Assembly: GCA_965224285.1 (NCBI GenBank)
Contig: OZ245043.1
Location: forward strand, 434,001-498,000
From: JAJCYK01 sp965224285
GTDB taxonomy: Bacteria; Bacteroidota; Bacteroidia; Cytophagales; Cyclobacteriaceae
DNA length: 64,000 nt
Reading direction: 5' to 3'
In this document: one piece after another, positions 61,570 through 64,000 of the stretch
Position numbering within the stretch: the stretch's first letter is position 1
How the letters are laid out: every line of letters begins with the position of its first letter
The notes under the pieces: model-generated
Seen by the model: only the letters and a program-made list of their open reading frames with translations
Database searches by the model: none
Told to the model about the DNA's origin: nothing
Program-made: the position numbers and the translations under genes

Positions 61570-62375
61570 AAGTCCTGGCCTGGTTTTGAAAATTGACCTG
61601 TTTCCCAAACTTCCCATGGCGGAGACCCGGTGGCTTGCAGGTCATCCAATAACATCTTGTCTTTAAAGGTGTCCATGGATTGCCAGAATCCCTGGTGATG
61701 ATAGGAAGTTAACTTTTCCTGGTCAATTAACCTCAAAAATGGCTCTACCACCAGTTCTTCACCGTAATTTATATAATCGAAAATTTCCTGTTTAAGGATA
61801 AAAAATCCTGTATTATACCAAACATCGGCGTCGGATATGGGTTTTATAGAGTTGACCTTGCCGTCAGCATCCGCTTTAACCACATGGAAAGTAGCCGTAG
61901 GGCGGTAGGTCATGAAGCTGGCAACTTTATCCGGCTGATTTAGAAAATGATCAATCATATTCGGGAGATGAAGGTCGCAAAGGGCATCCGTGTAGTTGGC
62001 CATAAATACTTCCTCACCTTTTAGATGTTCTTTAACTTTCATCAGCCTCATGCCTATATTGGCTGTGGCACCGGTATCTACGAAAGTAATACGCCAGTCA
62101 TCAATATCAGAATTCAAAAGCTCAATGTTTCTCCCGCCACTGGTGTATACGAAATCATTGGAGATCGTTTCATCATAATTGACAAAATAGTCCTTTATTT
62201 TATCCGCTTTATACCCCAGAGCCAGTACGAAATCCTTATAGCCAAAGTGGGCATAGTATTTCATCACATTCCATAGGATAGGCCGGTAGCCGATATTGAT
62301 CATGGGTTTAGGTATGGTTTCAGAGTAATCGCGAATTCGCATACCCTGCCCACCACAGAATAAAACAACTTTCAT
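61566..62375 (-). CDS. Glucose-1-phosphate cytidylyltransferase-like nucleotidyltransferase
   Basis: 269 residues. The nucleotidyltransferase signature is VVLFCGGQGMRIRDYSETIP followed by KPMINIGYRPILWNVMKYYA and the metal Asp in MANYTDALCDLHLP. The C-terminal half (LIDQEKLTSYHHQGFWQSMD) is that of RfbF-type enzymes, which make CDP-glucose from CTP and glucose 1-phosphate. The dehydratase RfbG is not in the window. It lies 40 bases after the C-methyltransferase gene. Confidence 0.9.
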   Translation of the reverse strand: MKVVLFCGGQGMRIRDYSETIPKPMINIGYRPILWNVMKYYAHFGYKDFVLALGYKADKIKDYFVNYDETISNDFVYTSGGRNIELLNSDIDDWRITFVDTGATANIGMRLMKVKEHLKGEEVFMANYTDALCDLHLPNMIDHFLNQPDKVASFMTYRPTATFHVVKADADGKVNSIKPISDADVWYNTGFFILKQEIFDYINYGEELVVEPFLRLIDQEKLTSYHHQGFWQSMDTFKDKMLLDDLQATGSPPWEVWETGQFSKPGQDL

Positions 62376-62415
62376 ATTAATTTAGGTATTAAATATTGAG
62401 CTATCATTATAACTT

Positions 62416-63684
62416 TTAAAGTTGATCTGTTTGGAATACCCGGACCTCCGGTATTGGGACTAAAAATTTTCCACCCCAACTCTCAATATGTTTCATCTGG
62501 TGAGAAATTTCTTCCTTCAGATTCCACGGCAAAATTAGAACATAATCCGGTTTGGTCTCCTTTATCCGATCTGGATGATAGACCGGGATTCTTGAGCCTG
62601 GCAAAAAGTTTCCTTGTTTGTGCGGACTTCGATCCACTGTGTAATCCAGGAAATCAGTACGTATTCCACAATAATTTAATAAGGTATTCCCTTTACCCGG
62701 AGCTCCATACCCCACAATTGACTTGCCTGCCTCTTTAGCTGAAATTAGAAATGAAAGCAGTTTTCTTTTAGTTTCTGTAACTTTATTAGCAAAACCTTGG
62801 AAGTAACCCGCACTGGTCAATCCCAATTGATTTTCTCTTTCTAACAATTCATTTACGGCATCTTTAATTGGATAGGTATCATTTTTAGCTTTTCTGGCAA
62901 ATATCCGCAGCGAACCTCCGTGAGTATTTAATTCCTGGACATCAAATAACGTCAAGCCGAAAGTTCGGAAAATCCGGTTTACAGTGTTAAAAGAAAGGTA
63001 AGAGTAATGCTCATGATAAATAGTATCGAACTGGTTTTCTTCAATCAATCTCATCAGGTGCGGAAACTCCATAGTTATTATGCCACTCTGTGATAACATC
63101 ACGGGAAGGCCTTGTACAAAATCCTTGATATCGGGTACATGAGCCAGCACATTATTGCCAATAAGCAGGTCAGCCGGCGGATATTCCCGAATCAATTGTC
63201 TTGCAGTTTGTAAACCAAAAAATTTACTTTCGGTAGTAATCCCCTTATCCCTGGCCGCCTGAGCTACATTGTTTGCGGGTTCTATCCCCAATACCGGGAT
63301 GGAGCGTTCTAAAAACCATCGCAGTAGATAGCCATCATTAGAGGCTATCTCAATTACCTGATGGCGACGGTCAAAACCAAAACGTTCGATCATTTCGTTC
63401 ACGTATTGCTTAGCATGGTTCAGCCAACTTTCGGAATAAGATGAGAAATATCCGTATTCCTGGTCGAATATGTCTTCCGGTGTGGCAAACTCCTCCAGTT
63501 GCATCAACCAACAATCATTACAAACAAATGCATGAAGCGGATAGAAATTCTCTTTTTGATTTACCATTTCCGGTGTCACATGCTTTTGACATAAAGGCGA
63601 AACACCTAGATCCACCACGCTTTGGGTTAGTTCAGTATGACAGAAACGACAAGCCCGTAACAGCTGCTCACTTTCAACTCTCAT
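62416..63684 (-). CDS. Sugar C-methyltransferase (TylCIII/NovU-like)
   Basis: 422 residues. The N-terminal zinc-binding domain is CRFCHTELTQSVVDLG...LCQKH and CNDCWLMQLE (residues 11-62). The SAM domain has VIEIASNDGYLLRWFLERSI and the methyl-transfer region MEFPHLMRLIEENQFDTIYH followed by EHYSYLSF. The C-terminal domain has SIVGYGAPGKGNTLLNYCGI. This arrangement is that of sugar C-3 methyltransferases making branched-chain deoxysugars. Its ATG overlaps the epimerase stop by three bases (ATGA). Confidence 0.93.
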   Translation of the reverse strand: MRVESEQLLRACRFCHTELTQSVVDLGVSPLCQKHVTPEMVNQKENFYPLHAFVCNDCWLMQLEEFATPEDIFDQEYGYFSSYSESWLNHAKQYVNEMIERFGFDRRHQVIEIASNDGYLLRWFLERSIPVLGIEPANNVAQAARDKGITTESKFFGLQTARQLIREYPPADLLIGNNVLAHVPDIKDFVQGLPVMLSQSGIITMEFPHLMRLIEENQFDTIYHEHYSYLSFNTVNRIFRTFGLTLFDVQELNTHGGSLRIFARKAKNDTYPIKDAVNELLERENQLGLTSAGYFQGFANKVTETKRKLLSFLISAKEAGKSIVGYGAPGKGNTLLNYCGIRTDFLDYTVDRSPHKQGNFLPGSRIPVYHPDRIKETKPDYVLILPWNLKEEISHQMKHIESWGGKFLVPIPEVRVFQTDQL

Positions 63685-64000
63685 CTATGATCTTTATTAT
63701 TGACACTAAGCCCAGAAAACTCTCGACCGAGCGGTGGGTGGGACTGATCTTTCTCAGAGATTTCAGTTACTTCTAAGGGCCATTCAATACCAATCAAGGG
63801 ATCATTATATGGAACGCCCAATTCTGCAGCAGGCTGGTAATATGTAGAATGTTGATAATTGATTCCCACCCCATCGGAGAGAGTTTGAAAGCCATGGGCA
63901 AGGCCCTCTGGAACGTATAGCATTTTGAAATTGTCTTCAGTTAATTCTACCATGAGATGTTTCATGAAAGATGGCGAGTTTCTGCGCATGTCAACAATCA
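63681..64000 (-). CDS. dTDP-4-dehydrorhamnose 3,5-epimerase-like protein, cut by window edge
   Basis: The C-terminal part of an RfbC-type cupin is read on the minus strand. The frame stays open to the right end (IVDMRRNSPSFMKHL...). Motifs are LYVPEGLAHGFQTLSDG (with metal-binding-like His), YQHSTYYQPAAE and GIEWP. The gene upstream start is outside the window. It would supply the epimerised 4-keto sugar that the next gene product C-methylates. Confidence 0.9.
   Translation of the reverse strand, partial: IVDMRRNSPSFMKHLMVELTEDNFKMLYVPEGLAHGFQTLSDGVGINYQHSTYYQPAAELGVPYNDPLIGIEWPLEVTEISEKDQSHPPLGREFSGLSVNNKDHR

Noticed and set aside
1..64000. rRNA, tRNA, CRISPR arrays, prophage genes, transposases
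   Set aside because: None seen on either strand. No tRNA-like cloverleaf was found by eye, though an automated scan would be more sensitive.

Overview
The window comes from a Gram-negative bacterium of the phylum Bacteroidota, most likely a Cytophagia-type environmental or marine species. The evidence is a secreted protein with a type IX secretion (T9SS type A) sorting domain, many short lipobox signal peptides, Bacteroidota-typical families (DUF4112, DUF2652, DUF3124, ligase-associated exonuclease, BNR_4) and weak or absent Shine-Dalgarno sequences. No rRNA, tRNA, CRISPR array, phage or insertion sequence is visible. The genus cannot be named from the sequence.

Left part (1-3074, minus strand): a two-subunit molybdenum hydroxylase (IorA/IorB type, Tat-exported large subunit) followed by the start of a Kef-type cation/proton antiporter that runs off the window. 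From 3166 to 12334 lies a dense run of small stress-type membrane and envelope proteins (DUF4235, DUF2383, a lipoprotein-YqaE fusion, PepSY-like, DUF1328, DUF4112, AsmA-like, lmo0937-like, MscS, CorA, DUF3124). It borders a three-gene two-component operon: receiver-only regulator, NtrC-type sigma-54 activator and PAS histidine kinase. I find a good sigma-54 promoter with an upstream palindrome in front of that operon. A second sigma-54 promoter sits in front of the PRC-barrel gene at 20909. Between them are an FNT-family channel, a second copy of an EEP-fold membrane protein, and an adjacent succinate-semialdehyde dehydrogenase / acetolactate-synthase-like pair that resembles the 2-oxoglutarate decarboxylase bypass of the TCA cycle.

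Middle part (21591-31470): mostly single genes. These are a DUF2652 cyclase-like protein, a secreted TIM-barrel isomerase, a LamG/T9SS protein, the ligase-associated exonuclease plus ATP-dependent DNA ligase pair, a carboxypeptidase-regulatory-like lipoprotein, a DoxX protein, an orphan protein whose N-terminus resembles leaders of contractile-injection-system cargo, and a beta-barrel with a very acidic loop.

31702-41697: a tightly overlapping operon of an alkaline-phosphatase-fold lipoprotein, an outer-membrane protein, an HD hydrolase, a GT2 polyprenyl-phosphate glycosyltransferase, a LpxB-N-like small membrane protein and two GT39 (ArnT-like) transferases. The second GT39 gene is cut by an in-frame amber codon. 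The operon looks like an Arn-like lipid modification system. An AraC regulator, an NTF2-like protein and a GNAT acetyltransferase follow.

41797-54457: a five-gene minus-strand operon (ROK kinase, MFS transporter, SIS isomerase, GH9 glycosidase, PIG-L deacetylase) predicted to catabolise an amino-sugar oligosaccharide, with a palindromic operator candidate at its front. After it come a HAD dehalogenase, a Tat-exported Gfo/Idh/MocA oxidoreductase, a divergent esterase / BNR_4 lipoprotein pair and an SPFH/stomatin protein.

55097-64000: two convergent surface-polysaccharide operons. The plus-strand one has a recently duplicated pair of GT2 transferases and a methyltransferase. The minus-strand one has a dTDP-4-dehydrorhamnose 3,5-epimerase-like gene (cut by the window end), a C-methyltransferase, a glucose-1-phosphate cytidylyltransferase-like enzyme, a PIG-L deacetylase, a GSA-aminotransferase-like enzyme and a DUF4910 peptidase-fold protein.
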